Shown here: in pieces, positions 34,878-43,337 of the stretch
How the letters are laid out: each line of letters opens with the position of its first letter
How positions within the stretch are numbered: the first letter of the stretch is position 1
Assembly: GCA_017959225.1 (NCBI GenBank)
Contig: JAGDBD010000051.1
Span: forward strand, 1 to 55,666
Reading direction: 5' to 3'
Origin: Fibrobacter sp.
GTDB taxonomy: Bacteria > Fibrobacterota > Fibrobacteria > Fibrobacterales > Fibrobacteraceae
DNA: 55,666 nt
The notes under the pieces: model-generated
What the model saw: the letters and a program-made list of their open reading frames with translations, nothing else
Told to the model about the DNA's origin: nothing
The model's database searches: none
Translations under genes and position numbers: made by a program

Positions 34878-36229
34878 ACCAAAGCGGACCGGGCGTGCGC
34901 CCTGAACCTTAGCACGTAAACGCCTGCATCTAAAGAATTCAGGCTCACCGTTTCGCCAGCAGAAACTTTACCCGTAGGCGTTACCGCACGACCGCGTAAA
35001 TCGTACACACGGTACATCAAATCGGTTCCACGTAAAACGGTAAAGCTCAGGTTGTCATCGCCCATCTGTACCGCATTCTGAGCCGCTGCCAAGACCGTTC
35101 GCGTTTCAATCGATTCCGTTTTTTGAGTCAAGCCGTACAAGAAGTGGAAGACTCGATTCTGGACGCTATCCGTATAAGGTGCATCATCATAAAATTCATG
35201 AGCGACGCCTTCCACAAAATAAGTTTCATGTTCCACATTCTTGGCCGTCAAAAGCGAATCGATGACGTAGCTACCGTACAAAGTCGGAGCCTGTAAATCC
35301 AGCGTGTAAGAGGCGACGGTCGCTCCCATTTCCGACGGAATGATGTTCTGCAAAGTTCCTGGCAAATTGCTGAGAGGGCGTCCCGTTTTGAAAAGAACCG
35401 TTTCGTCTGCTGTACCGTGGATCAACAAAACCGGGCGTTCATTGTCGCCGACCATCTCCAAATTATGAATGGCGCCCCACAACGCAGCCACGCCGTTCGC
35501 CTTGGAATCCAATCCCTGTTCCCCGTAAAGGTCCAAAGTTCTCAGCAACGGTTCCGAATCGATATAATCCGGGAAATCCGCTTCCGTCGTCGAATAAATG
35601 TTTTCTAACGAAAGAATCGCTCCGGCGCTATTCCCCACCAGATAAATGCGATTCGGATTGATTCCCAGATCTTGTGCATGTGCACGCAAATAGCGCACCG
35701 CGGCTCGCACATCCTGAACGCCGCGGTAAACAGCTCTTGCAAAATGGGTACTGTCAATATGCAGCTGATAATCGCTACCGGTGAGCGTCACCCCCAGGCG
35801 GTAATCCATCGAAGCGGCCACGTAGCCACGGGCCGCCAAGGAATCACAATAGTTTACCGTATGCTGGGCAAAGTCCCCCTTGGATCCCGCCACCATCGCA
35901 CCGCCATGAACCACCAAAACCGCCGCGCGATCCGTTTTTGAATCCTTTTCCGGCATATAAATATCCATTTTCATGTCGGTCGGCGTTGTCGTCTGTTCAT
36001 CGGTATAGAAATAGGCGACTGTCGCGTCTTGATTCGTCATTTTATACGCAAACAGCGCCTTTGTAATGGCGTGATAAGAACTTAAAGCAGGAACATTCGA
36101 CGCATAGACAACGTCGTGCATCACGCCTACTGTAAATTGACGGTCCTGATAACGTTCTGCGGCAAAAGCGCTCGTTGCTAAACCACAAAAAAGTCCTGCA
36201 GCAAGAAATTTTCCCCAAATCGAATTCAT
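34808..36229 (-). CDS. Secreted alpha/beta-hydrolase esterase with T9SS-like C-terminal tail
   Basis: 473 residues. A signal peptide ends at about AFA (residue 23). An esterase domain (about 70-375) has oxyanion HGG (108-110), nucleophile GNSAG (Ser201), HGTADETV near 280 and the catalytic His in GVAHEF near 350. A beta-rich tail follows (VYDLRGRAV, SLDAGVYVLRF), like the sorting domains of proteins exported by type IX secretion. A role in removing acyl groups from plant polysaccharide would fit a fibre degrader, but the substrate is not shown. The frame runs about 20 residues past the usual end of such tails, into the 3' end of ppaC. GGAGG precedes the ATG. Confidence 0.82.
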   Translation of the reverse strand: MNSIWGKFLAAGLFCGLATSAFAAERYQDRQFTVGVMHDVVYASNVPALSSYHAITKALFAYKMTNQDATVAYFYTDEQTTTPTDMKMDIYMPEKDSKTDRAAVLVVHGGAMVAGSKGDFAQHTVNYCDSLAARGYVAASMDYRLGVTLTGSDYQLHIDSTHFARAVYRGVQDVRAAVRYLRAHAQDLGINPNRIYLVGNSAGAILSLENIYSTTEADFPDYIDSEPLLRTLDLYGEQGLDSKANGVAALWGAIHNLEMVGDNERPVLLIHGTADETVLFKTGRPLSNLPGTLQNIIPSEMGATVASYTLDLQAPTLYGSYVIDSLLTAKNVEHETYFVEGVAHEFYDDAPYTDSVQNRVFHFLYGLTQKTESIETRTVLAAAQNAVQMGDDNLSFTVLRGTDLMYRVYDLRGRAVTPTGKVSAGETVSLNSLDAGVYVLRFRAHARSALVYKSNACVKAGIISTLRFNRWST

Positions 36230-36271
36230 GATTCCTCCATATTGATCCTGTCAAATTCAATCGACTCGGAA

Positions 36272-36277
36272 AATATA
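36272..36277 (-). promoter_or_regulatory. -10 box of the esterase gene
   Basis: Minus strand TATATT followed by TTC, about 42 nt before the ATG at 36229, with a GGAGG ribosome site in between. The -35 region is poor (TCGATC at 17 nt). Confidence 0.45.
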
Positions 36278-36290
36278 GATAAGAAATCCT

Positions 36291-37442
36291 TTACGATCGA
36301 CTTCTGCGATCAAGATGTTCGTTGGATTCGTAATAACGTTTTTTATCTTCGTACATGCGCTTGTCGATAATTTCTAAAATATCGTCGACGCTGTTATTTC
36401 GCAAATTGAAGTACCCGCTCCCGATCGATACCGAGAGTCTATACTTCTTATAGCTGCGCTCGTTGTAAAGTTCCAAATTTTTGCGAATGCAGTTTTCGTA
36501 GCGTTCCGCAATTCCAGGCTGGTCCGAATTAATGAGCATCACAAATTCATCGCCCGCATAGCGGATCGGTGTTCCATACGCTCCCTTCGAATCTCGCAAA
36601 ATTTCCGCCATGGATACCAGAGCTTCATCTCCCCGGGAATGTCCATAAGTATCATTAATCCGCTTAAAATCATTCAAATCGAGCATCATCATGACAAAGC
36701 CACGCCGTTTGCTCATTTCCTCCACGATTTTATCCAAATAATAGCGGTTAAAAAGGCCCGTCAATTTATCGATAAAAATATTTTCATTCTGCAAAGCAAG
36801 AATCATCCCCGTCACTCCGACAGCAATGCCGACCCAAATCGTCGAAATTCCATACCAAGCATTCTGTACCGCCACGCACACAAACACGGGCAAAAAGAAC
36901 TGCATCACCGGAAAGAACTTAAGGCCACCATTCCGAAAGCGCACCCACAAATAATAAATGACGCTATCGACCATAAAAAGGGCTTCTATCACGTTATTGA
37001 TCCAGAAAAATTCTCCGCGGGAATAACGGTTCATGGCGTCCACATAAAAAAGGATCGGCACAAAGAAATTCGAAAACAGAATCAGCAATCCAAAACTCGA
37101 TACGACCGTAATCACCCACCATTGGACTCTCGGGATTCTACCGCCAATATGCTTTAAAATCATCATGAGCCATAACGGCCCAATAAATAAATTTCCTAAA
37201 AAAAGAATAAAATTCGCTGTATAGCTGATATTTCTAAAAGAATTTCCCGGAATGCCGTCCACCGTAAAGGTTACAGCATCCGCAATACACGACATAAAAA
37301 TCGTAAAGAGCATCCCCAGCAAAATCTTGTCTTCTTTTTGCTTTTTCTGCAATTTCCAGGATCCACCCAGAAACACGTTGATCATCAAAAAGATGCCCAA
37401 CAGATCCGCAATATAGATTTCTGCTAAATTGATCCCGTTCAT
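36291..37442 (-). CDS. Membrane-bound diguanylate cyclase (GGDEF domain)
   Basis: 383 residues. The first 210 or so form six to seven membrane helices. The GGDEF domain covers about 215-375, with DKLTGLFNRYYLDKI, MMMLDLNDFKRINDTYGHSRGDE and the active-site loop AGDEF (RYAGDEFVML). It should make cyclic di-GMP, with the membrane part as sensor. The loop has Ala in the first position, a common active variant. The intergenic region before it contains TATTAT (minus strand) as a possible -10. Confidence 0.9.
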   Translation of the reverse strand: MNGINLAEIYIADLLGIFLMINVFLGGSWKLQKKQKEDKILLGMLFTIFMSCIADAVTFTVDGIPGNSFRNISYTANFILFLGNLFIGPLWLMMILKHIGGRIPRVQWWVITVVSSFGLLILFSNFFVPILFYVDAMNRYSRGEFFWINNVIEALFMVDSVIYYLWVRFRNGGLKFFPVMQFFLPVFVCVAVQNAWYGISTIWVGIAVGVTGMILALQNENIFIDKLTGLFNRYYLDKIVEEMSKRRGFVMMMLDLNDFKRINDTYGHSRGDEALVSMAEILRDSKGAYGTPIRYAGDEFVMLINSDQPGIAERYENCIRKNLELYNERSYKKYRLSVSIGSGYFNLRNNSVDDILEIIDKRMYEDKKRYYESNEHLDRRSRS

Positions 37443-37521
37443 ACCCCTTAAACCGCTCTTTCCCCAGACTCTATCAACCTACTTAAAAAGGTATAATAAT
37501 TTTCGATAAGTAGTGTCAGTC

Positions 37522-37541
37522 TTTTTCCTATACAGGAAAAA
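37522..37541. repeat. Perfect hairpin after pgpA
   Basis: TTTTTCCT and AGGAAAAA form an 8-bp inverted repeat around ATAC, directly after the pgpA stop codon. It may be the terminator of the long minus-strand operon, although no separate T run follows. Confidence 0.45.
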
Positions 37542-38132
37542 TCAAAGGCCTAACAAACGAACGATTGCCAAAAGAATGATCCCAGAATACACTCCACCGA
37601 GCAAATCGTCCGCCATTACGCCCCAAGCCCCCGGAAATTTTTCGAATCGGTGAATTCCAAGAGGTTTTAAAATATCAAAAAATCGAAAGACGCCAAACGC
37701 CACCAACAAGAGCCATGGATTTTCAAGAATTGATTCCGACGAAACAAATGCAAGAGCCATAAAAACACCACACACTTCATCGATCACAATCCAACCCGGA
37801 TCTTCGGTGTTTGTATCGTGCATCGCTTTTTTCACAAATGGGATCGCTCCAAAAAAGACGATAAGCGCTGCAACCAAAAAGAATCCGTAAGCATCCATCG
37901 TCACGCCGTCAGCTGTCCAAGCTTCATAGCGAAGCGGCCACACCGCGGAGCTTAAAAGCGCAAGGGGATACGCAACGATAGCCGCAGCCAAGCTGCCATA
38001 AGTTCCAGGCATTTTCGGAAGCATGCCGGATCCGAAAAATGTGCAGATGAGAGCCGAAATTTTATCGGTTCCCCGCCATTCGTGGGGAACTTTCGGACGG
38101 TTGTATTTTGCGTGAAGCTCTTCGCGGTTCAT
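37542..38132 (-). CDS. pgpA: Phosphatidylglycerophosphatase A
   Basis: 196 residues with four or so membrane helices. MLPKMPGTYGSLAA, DPGWIVIDEVCG and PGAWGVMADDLLGGV are the conserved PgpA blocks with their acidic metal ligands. It makes phosphatidylglycerol by removing phosphate from PGP. It follows nadE by 6 nt. Confidence 0.94.
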   Translation of the reverse strand: MNREELHAKYNRPKVPHEWRGTDKISALICTFFGSGMLPKMPGTYGSLAAAIVAYPLALLSSAVWPLRYEAWTADGVTMDAYGFFLVAALIVFFGAIPFVKKAMHDTNTEDPGWIVIDEVCGVFMALAFVSSESILENPWLLLVAFGVFRFFDILKPLGIHRFEKFPGAWGVMADDLLGGVYSGIILLAIVRLLGL

Positions 38133-38138
38133 GGAAAA

Positions 38139-39962
38139 TCAACCGAGCTGAGATTCACGATAATCAAATCCAAATGCACGACGCGAAACGGAAAGGATCG
38201 GCGGCATCTGAATGCGCTTTGCCAAAGCGATTCCTTTGTAACGATTCCACCAGCGTTTCATATCGCTTAAAATTTCTTCTTTCGACTGGAACTTGCTGCG
38301 GAAAAAGTCTTCATCCACGCCGAGTTCCTTGCAATACGCAGAGACGCCCTTTTCGAGAAGCGCTTCCGAATCTGCAATGGAATTTCGCTGCCAACGTTCC
38401 ATCCAGAAAGCAAAAAGACGATCGTGGTACGGATAAATAATCGGGTCGCCTTTGCCTTCGTCTACATTCTGCGCATCGGAAAGTTCGGCACTTGCCGGAA
38501 TATCGATAGAAGCCTGAGGAATGATGATCTTTTCGGAATTGATTTCCCGTGCAAGTTCATAAACCTGAGTCTTCCAAAGATCCCCAATGGCGCACATCAC
38601 GCCCGAAGTATCTCCGTAGAGCGTGCAATAACCCACAGTCACTTCGCTTTTGTTACCGTTGCATGTAAAGCCCGCCCCGACAACGCTTGCAACCGTTGCA
38701 AGGAACGCCGCACTGCGCAAACGAGCCTGCAAATTTTCGTAATGGATGCCTTCCACAAGCATCTTCGTATCGTTACGAACAAATGAATCTTTGGCAAGGC
38801 TTGCCCGCAAAGCATCCGCCACGTCTTCAATGGGTGCGACCATGTATGGGCATCCGAGATTTTCGGCCAAATCTCTAGCGGCATTCCGCGTTGTATTCGA
38901 ATTGAAATGCGTAGGCATGTTCACAAGGAACACGTTTTCACTGCCGATCGCTTCCGAATAAAGGACAGCACTCACGGCGCTATCAATTCCGCCAGAGGCT
39001 CCGATAACGATTTTTTTAATTCCAAAGCGGGCGAGATTTTTGCGGATCATGTAAACAAGCGCCTGGTGAACTTCGGCAATGCCCGTTTTACGCGGAGCTT
39101 CTGCTTCATCCACCGAAACCTTGCCATTTTCAAAATTCACCAATGTGCCGTGTTCTTCAAAAATCGGAAGGGAAAAAACGCTCTTACCCGACGCATCGTA
39201 AACGCTAGAATCCCCTTCAAAGGCATAAATATTTTTTCCATTATTCTGCGTACCGACGGCGTTCACATAAAGCAGCGGAACGTTCGCGTTTTTCGCATGC
39301 GCACCAAAAACTCGGTCGCGGGCGCGGTCCTTTCCCTGCGTGTACGGCGAACAAGAAATGTTGATCAGCAGATCGCCTTCCGAAATCTTCTTTTGCAAAA
39401 TTTCAAACGGTTTGATTTTGTACAGCGAATCCCAGCCGTCTTCGCAAACCGTAATGCCGAGTTTTACCCCGTGAACTTCAAGGGGAGAAAGAATTTCCGA
39501 AACCGGAATTCCATTCGTCTGCGCCAGCTTTCTCAAGTCCGAAAAATAACGGGGCTCTTCAAATTCCCGGTAGCTGGGAAGCAATGTTTTCGGAAGGAAC
39601 TTCTTTTGAACTCCCTTGCAATCCACAAGAGTCTTGAACTCACCGTGAGAAGCGTAATACGCTGCATTGTAAAGCAGCGAACGGCCATTTTCACCGTTTT
39701 CCGTTTCTTTCGCCACACTTCCAAAAAGAATATCAATATCTTTCGAAAGAGCGCAAACCTTCTGGTTCATTTGTTCGCAACGTTCTACAAAGGAATTTTC
39801 TTCCCAGAGATCCGAAAGCAAATATCCCGGCACGCACATTTCCGGGAACACAACTAAATCAGCGCCGAAAGAAATTCCTTCGCCGATAAACTTTTGCATG
39901 GTGGAAAAGTTCTTTTCCGGGTTACCGGGAATCACTTCCATCTGCGCCAAATAAATTTTCAT
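38139..39962 (-). CDS. nadE: Glutamine-dependent NAD+ synthetase
   Basis: 607 residues. The N-terminal nitrilase-type glutaminase has its Glu-Lys-Cys triad visible as FPEMCVPGY (Glu41), KKFLPKTLLP and GITVCEDGW (Cys near 174). The C-terminal synthetase has the ATP loop IGASGGIDSA near 320 and STLYG-like TLYGDTSG. It converts deamido-NAD to NAD+. It starts 1 nt after pilT. Confidence 0.95.
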   Translation of the reverse strand: MKIYLAQMEVIPGNPEKNFSTMQKFIGEGISFGADLVVFPEMCVPGYLLSDLWEENSFVERCEQMNQKVCALSKDIDILFGSVAKETENGENGRSLLYNAAYYASHGEFKTLVDCKGVQKKFLPKTLLPSYREFEEPRYFSDLRKLAQTNGIPVSEILSPLEVHGVKLGITVCEDGWDSLYKIKPFEILQKKISEGDLLINISCSPYTQGKDRARDRVFGAHAKNANVPLLYVNAVGTQNNGKNIYAFEGDSSVYDASGKSVFSLPIFEEHGTLVNFENGKVSVDEAEAPRKTGIAEVHQALVYMIRKNLARFGIKKIVIGASGGIDSAVSAVLYSEAIGSENVFLVNMPTHFNSNTTRNAARDLAENLGCPYMVAPIEDVADALRASLAKDSFVRNDTKMLVEGIHYENLQARLRSAAFLATVASVVGAGFTCNGNKSEVTVGYCTLYGDTSGVMCAIGDLWKTQVYELAREINSEKIIIPQASIDIPASAELSDAQNVDEGKGDPIIYPYHDRLFAFWMERWQRNSIADSEALLEKGVSAYCKELGVDEDFFRSKFQSKEEILSDMKRWWNRYKGIALAKRIQMPPILSVSRRAFGFDYRESQLG

Positions 39963-39963
39963 A

Positions 39964-41064
39964 TTACATCCATCCGCGGTCAGACGTACCCGAAATACCG
40001 CGCACCTTCAAGTCAAAGTCATCCGGGTTTGTGGCAGCCGCAAGTGCTACTTCGTAAGTAATCTTGTTCTTCACGTAAAGATCGAGAAGCGCCTGGTCAA
40101 AGGTCTGGCTGTGATACTGCATATGGCCTTCGGCAATAGCGGTTTCGATCATGCCTGTTTTATTTTTATCGATCACATATTCGCGAATGGCAGCCGTGTT
40201 GACCATGATTTCCGCAGCCGGAACACGTCCCGTTCCATCGGCAGTCGGCAAAAGGCGAAGGCTAATAATCCCTGCCAAGCATTCGCCAAGAAGCAAGCGA
40301 ACTTCATCATGCTGATGAGGCGGATACATGGAAAGCACACGTGCAATCGTCTCTGTCGCATTCGTCGTATGGATCGTCGCAAAAACCATGTGGCCCGTAT
40401 CGGCTGCAGTCAAAGCGATCTGCATCGTTTCCAAATCACGAATTTCACCGACCAGAAGCACGTCCGGATCTTGGCGCAAAGCAGAGCGCAAAGCATTCGC
40501 ATAAGAATTCGTGTCCACACCGATTTCACGTTGAGAAACAATAGACTTGCGATCTCTGTGCAAATATTCGATAGGATCTTCCACCGTAATGATGTTATCG
40601 GCAACCGTATCGTTCAAATGATCGATCATGGATGCCAAGCATGTCGATTTACCGGAACCGGTCGTTCCCGTCACAAGGACAAGTCCACGCTTACGTTCGG
40701 CCAGTTCCAAAATCACCGGCGGTAGCTGAAGTTCTTCAAACTTTGGAATGGAAGCTTTGATATGACGAATCACCATGGCCGAAGTACCACGCTGGCGGAA
40801 AACGTTCACACGGAAACGGCCCATATCACGAGCGCCTACGGCAAAGTCGCATTCCTTGTTGTTTTCAAACCGCGTCATCTGATCGCGATTCATCATATCC
40901 ATCAAAAAATCGTCCATCGTCGCAGCATCAATGGGCGTATCCACAACCTTTACCAGTTCGCCATTGATACGGTAAATCGGAGGAACCCCGACGCGAATAT
41001 GCAAGTCGGAAGCCTTCTTCTGCGCCATCAAGCGCAAAAGCTGTTCAATTTTCAAAGCAGCCAT
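39964..41064 (-). CDS. pilT: Type IV pilus retraction ATPase PilT
   Basis: 366 residues. N-terminal PAS-like domain (ASDLHIRVGVPPIYRINGEL), Walker A GTTGSGKST, Asp-box ITVEDPIEY, and AIRDLET-like EIRDLETMQIALTAADTGH with His box FATIHTTNA. It depolymerises type IV pili. No pilus assembly genes are next to it. GGAG precedes the ATG. Confidence 0.94.
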   Translation of the reverse strand: MAALKIEQLLRLMAQKKASDLHIRVGVPPIYRINGELVKVVDTPIDAATMDDFLMDMMNRDQMTRFENNKECDFAVGARDMGRFRVNVFRQRGTSAMVIRHIKASIPKFEELQLPPVILELAERKRGLVLVTGTTGSGKSTCLASMIDHLNDTVADNIITVEDPIEYLHRDRKSIVSQREIGVDTNSYANALRSALRQDPDVLLVGEIRDLETMQIALTAADTGHMVFATIHTTNATETIARVLSMYPPHQHDEVRLLLGECLAGIISLRLLPTADGTGRVPAAEIMVNTAAIREYVIDKNKTGMIETAIAEGHMQYHSQTFDQALLDLYVKNKITYEVALAAATNPDDFDLKVRGISGTSDRGWM

Positions 41065-41086
41065 GCGGTACTCCGTTGTAACGGAA

Positions 41087-43012
41087 TTAATTCAAAGTTT
41101 TATCGTTGCGAATCTTTTCGATTTCTGCAAGGCGAGTCTTCAAGCTTGCATCATCCGGAGTCTTGCGCAACAAATCCTTGTAAATTTTGATCGCTTCGTC
41201 GTAAACGCCCTGGCCAAAATAAATTTCAGCCAGCGTACGCGTACTCGTCGTCGGATCTGCTAACAGCGCATCTTCGGATTCTTTACCGAAAATGTTCTCC
41301 ATTTTTTCATCGAGCTTCAAATCGTCCAACGAAAGATCCGAATCCGCGTCTTTACCAAACAAGCTGTCAAAGGAACTTTCCACCGAAGATTCCAAAGCAT
41401 CTTCCGTTTTTTCGGAAGCCTTCGGAAGTTCTACATCCGCAGACGAAGATTTTTCAAACAAGCCGCTTTCTTCTGCCTTCGGTTTCAGGTTCAAATTTTC
41501 TACCGGCAGATCATCCGAGTCGCCAAAAAGACTGTCGAAAGAATTTTCCACCGAGCTTTCGAGGCTTTCTTCCGCGGCAGGTTTTTCTTCCGCAACGGGA
41601 TTTTCTTCTGCTGCCGGAGCGTCTACGGCGGGAGCGGGCTTTTCGTTTTCTACCGGCAGATCGTCCGAGTCGCCAAAGAGGCTGTCGAAGGAATTTTCCA
41701 CCGAGCTTTCAAGGCTTTCTTCCGCGGCAGGTTTTTCTTCCGCAACGGGATTTTCTTCTGCTGCCGGAACGTCTACGGCGGGAGCAGGCTTTTCATTTTC
41801 TACCGGCAGATCGTCCGAGTCGCCAAAGAGGCTGTCAAAGGAACTTCCCACCGAGCTTTCGAGACTTTCTTCCGCAGCAGTTTTTTCTTCTGCCTTCGGC
41901 AGTTCCAGATCGGCCAGCGGAGATTTTTCAAACAAGCCGCTTTCGTCGAACGAAGGCAGTTCTTCCGCTTTATCTTCTGCCGGAGAACTTTCCACAGGAA
42001 TCGATTCCGCAGAAATCTGTTCGGTCAGAGGATTTTCAGCAAAAGGCTTTTCTTCTGTATTTTCTACAGCAGAAGCAGCCGGTTTTGTAGGAACGAATTC
42101 TTCCGGAAGTTCATCTTCACCAAAAATATCGTCAAAGGCATCGGACAAAGACTGTGCCTTTTCTTCTTGTACCGGAGCTTCTTCGGGCACTTCAACCACA
42201 GCCGGAGCCGCAGGTTCTTCCGTTTCCGCAGCGCCAAAAATACCGGAAAGCGCCGAAGAAATGTCCGAACCTTCAATTTCATCCGTCGGGAATTCATCCT
42301 TCGAAGTATCTGTGGGAGCAAATCCTGCAATTGCATCGTCCAAGCTATGTTCCAAATCGTCAAAGGAAACTTCGTTATCCTTTTCTTCATCGGCAGATAC
42401 AAGATTTGAAAGGTTCGAGAACGGATCATCTTCCGCAGGGATATTCTGTTCTGCAGAGGGTTCTTCAACAGGTGCCGGAGTGAATGTTTCCGGAGCTTTT
42501 TCAATCACAGAAGAACCATCCAAATCCAGAGGAGGCGCTTCCTTCAAAAGGTCTTCCAAGGACGGTTCCGCAGCGCTCAAAGCGGCAGCCGATGCAACGG
42601 AATCTTCTGCCGATGCAATGTCGATCTGCGGAGCATATTCTTCACGCCAGAACGGATCCAACGGATCCAAATCGTGCAACAACTGGTAATAGTAATTGCG
42701 GTTGCCGTCATCATGCTTTTCTGCATAGGCGTCGCCCAAACGACGCAAAGCGGTCAGGCAATACGGATTGCGCAACAACACAAATTCGCAAGCTTGAATC
42801 ACTCCATCCCAATCCTGTTTTTCAACCAGAATCTTCGAGAGGACCAGTTGACCTTCGATGCTTTCGGGGAAAGCTTGTAATCCGGTTTGAACGCACTGCA
42901 AAGCGCCGTCCAAATCACCGCTCGAACGCATCAAATCAGCGAGCCAAGCAAAAGCCATGGTCTGTTTCTTTTTGCCGATCGCCTTGCGAAGAGAATCCAC
43001 CGTCGTTGCCAT
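41087..43012 (-). CDS. TPR protein with long acidic repeat region
   Basis: 641 residues. The N-terminal 130 or so are TPR-like helices (LADLMRSSGDLDGALQCVQTGLQAFPE). A highly acidic, Glu/Pro/Ala/Ser-rich middle of about 420 residues contains tandem 50-residue repeats, and the last 70 residues are another TPR (LAEIYFGQGVYDEAIKIYKDLLRKTP). It lies 22 nt upstream of pilT, so a scaffold role in pilus or envelope machinery is possible. No signal peptide or membrane helix is seen. Confidence 0.8.
   Translation of the reverse strand: MATTVDSLRKAIGKKKQTMAFAWLADLMRSSGDLDGALQCVQTGLQAFPESIEGQLVLSKILVEKQDWDGVIQACEFVLLRNPYCLTALRRLGDAYAEKHDDGNRNYYYQLLHDLDPLDPFWREEYAPQIDIASAEDSVASAAALSAAEPSLEDLLKEAPPLDLDGSSVIEKAPETFTPAPVEEPSAEQNIPAEDDPFSNLSNLVSADEEKDNEVSFDDLEHSLDDAIAGFAPTDTSKDEFPTDEIEGSDISSALSGIFGAAETEEPAAPAVVEVPEEAPVQEEKAQSLSDAFDDIFGEDELPEEFVPTKPAASAVENTEEKPFAENPLTEQISAESIPVESSPAEDKAEELPSFDESGLFEKSPLADLELPKAEEKTAAEESLESSVGSSFDSLFGDSDDLPVENEKPAPAVDVPAAEENPVAEEKPAAEESLESSVENSFDSLFGDSDDLPVENEKPAPAVDAPAAEENPVAEEKPAAEESLESSVENSFDSLFGDSDDLPVENLNLKPKAEESGLFEKSSSADVELPKASEKTEDALESSVESSFDSLFGKDADSDLSLDDLKLDEKMENIFGKESEDALLADPTTSTRTLAEIYFGQGVYDEAIKIYKDLLRKTPDDASLKTRLAEIEKIRNDKTLN
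41501..41880 (-). repeat. 150-bp tandem repeat coding for 50 acidic residues
   Basis: Units start at 41501, 41651 and 41801, exactly 150 nt apart. The first two are nearly identical over their whole length and the third is partial. They encode Glu/Ser/Asp-rich blocks containing FDSLFGDSDDLPVEN. Near-identity at DNA level indicates recent duplication or gene conversion; copy number may vary between strains. Confidence 0.93.
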
Positions 43013-43033
43013 ATTTACCTCTAGACCAGAATC

Positions 43034-43276
43034 TTACAGTGCGATGGCTTCGTCCATCAAAAGAACCGGAATGCCATTTTTCACCGGATAAAGCTTTTTT
43101 CCATCCTTAGAAACAAGGGCTTCTTCCAAAATTTCGGAAACGACAGCGCCCCCGACGGATTTCACCGTGCCTTTTTCAATTTCCGCATTCACCTGCGCAA
43201 GAATTTCCGCGGAAGCTTCCACGAGGGGTTCGCGGGTATCTGGCGTGCACAAAAGAGAAAGCATTTCTGGATCCAT
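43034..43276 (-). CDS. Trm112-like (YcaR/UPF0434) small protein
   Basis: 80 residues. It starts LSLLCTPDTREPL and ends LYPVKNGIPVLLMDEAI, the pattern of Trm112-family proteins. Only one cysteine remains, so zinc is probably not bound; such cysteine-poor forms are known in the family. Family members activate methyltransferases in archaea and eukaryotes; the bacterial role is unclear. AAAGGTG precedes the ATG. Confidence 0.85.
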   Translation of the reverse strand: MDPEMLSLLCTPDTREPLVEASAEILAQVNAEIEKGTVKSVGGAVVSEILEEALVSKDGKKLYPVKNGIPVLLMDEAIAL

Positions 43277-43337
43277 AATTCACCTTTTTCGATTCAAATC
43301 AAAATAAAAATAATTTCTTTTTCCTTACGCAGAACGT

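Noticed and set aside
41292-42689. Ser/Phe-rich 465-codon plus-strand frame
   Set aside because: It is the reverse of the acidic repeat region (Glu and Asp codons read backwards as Ser/Phe), not an independent gene.
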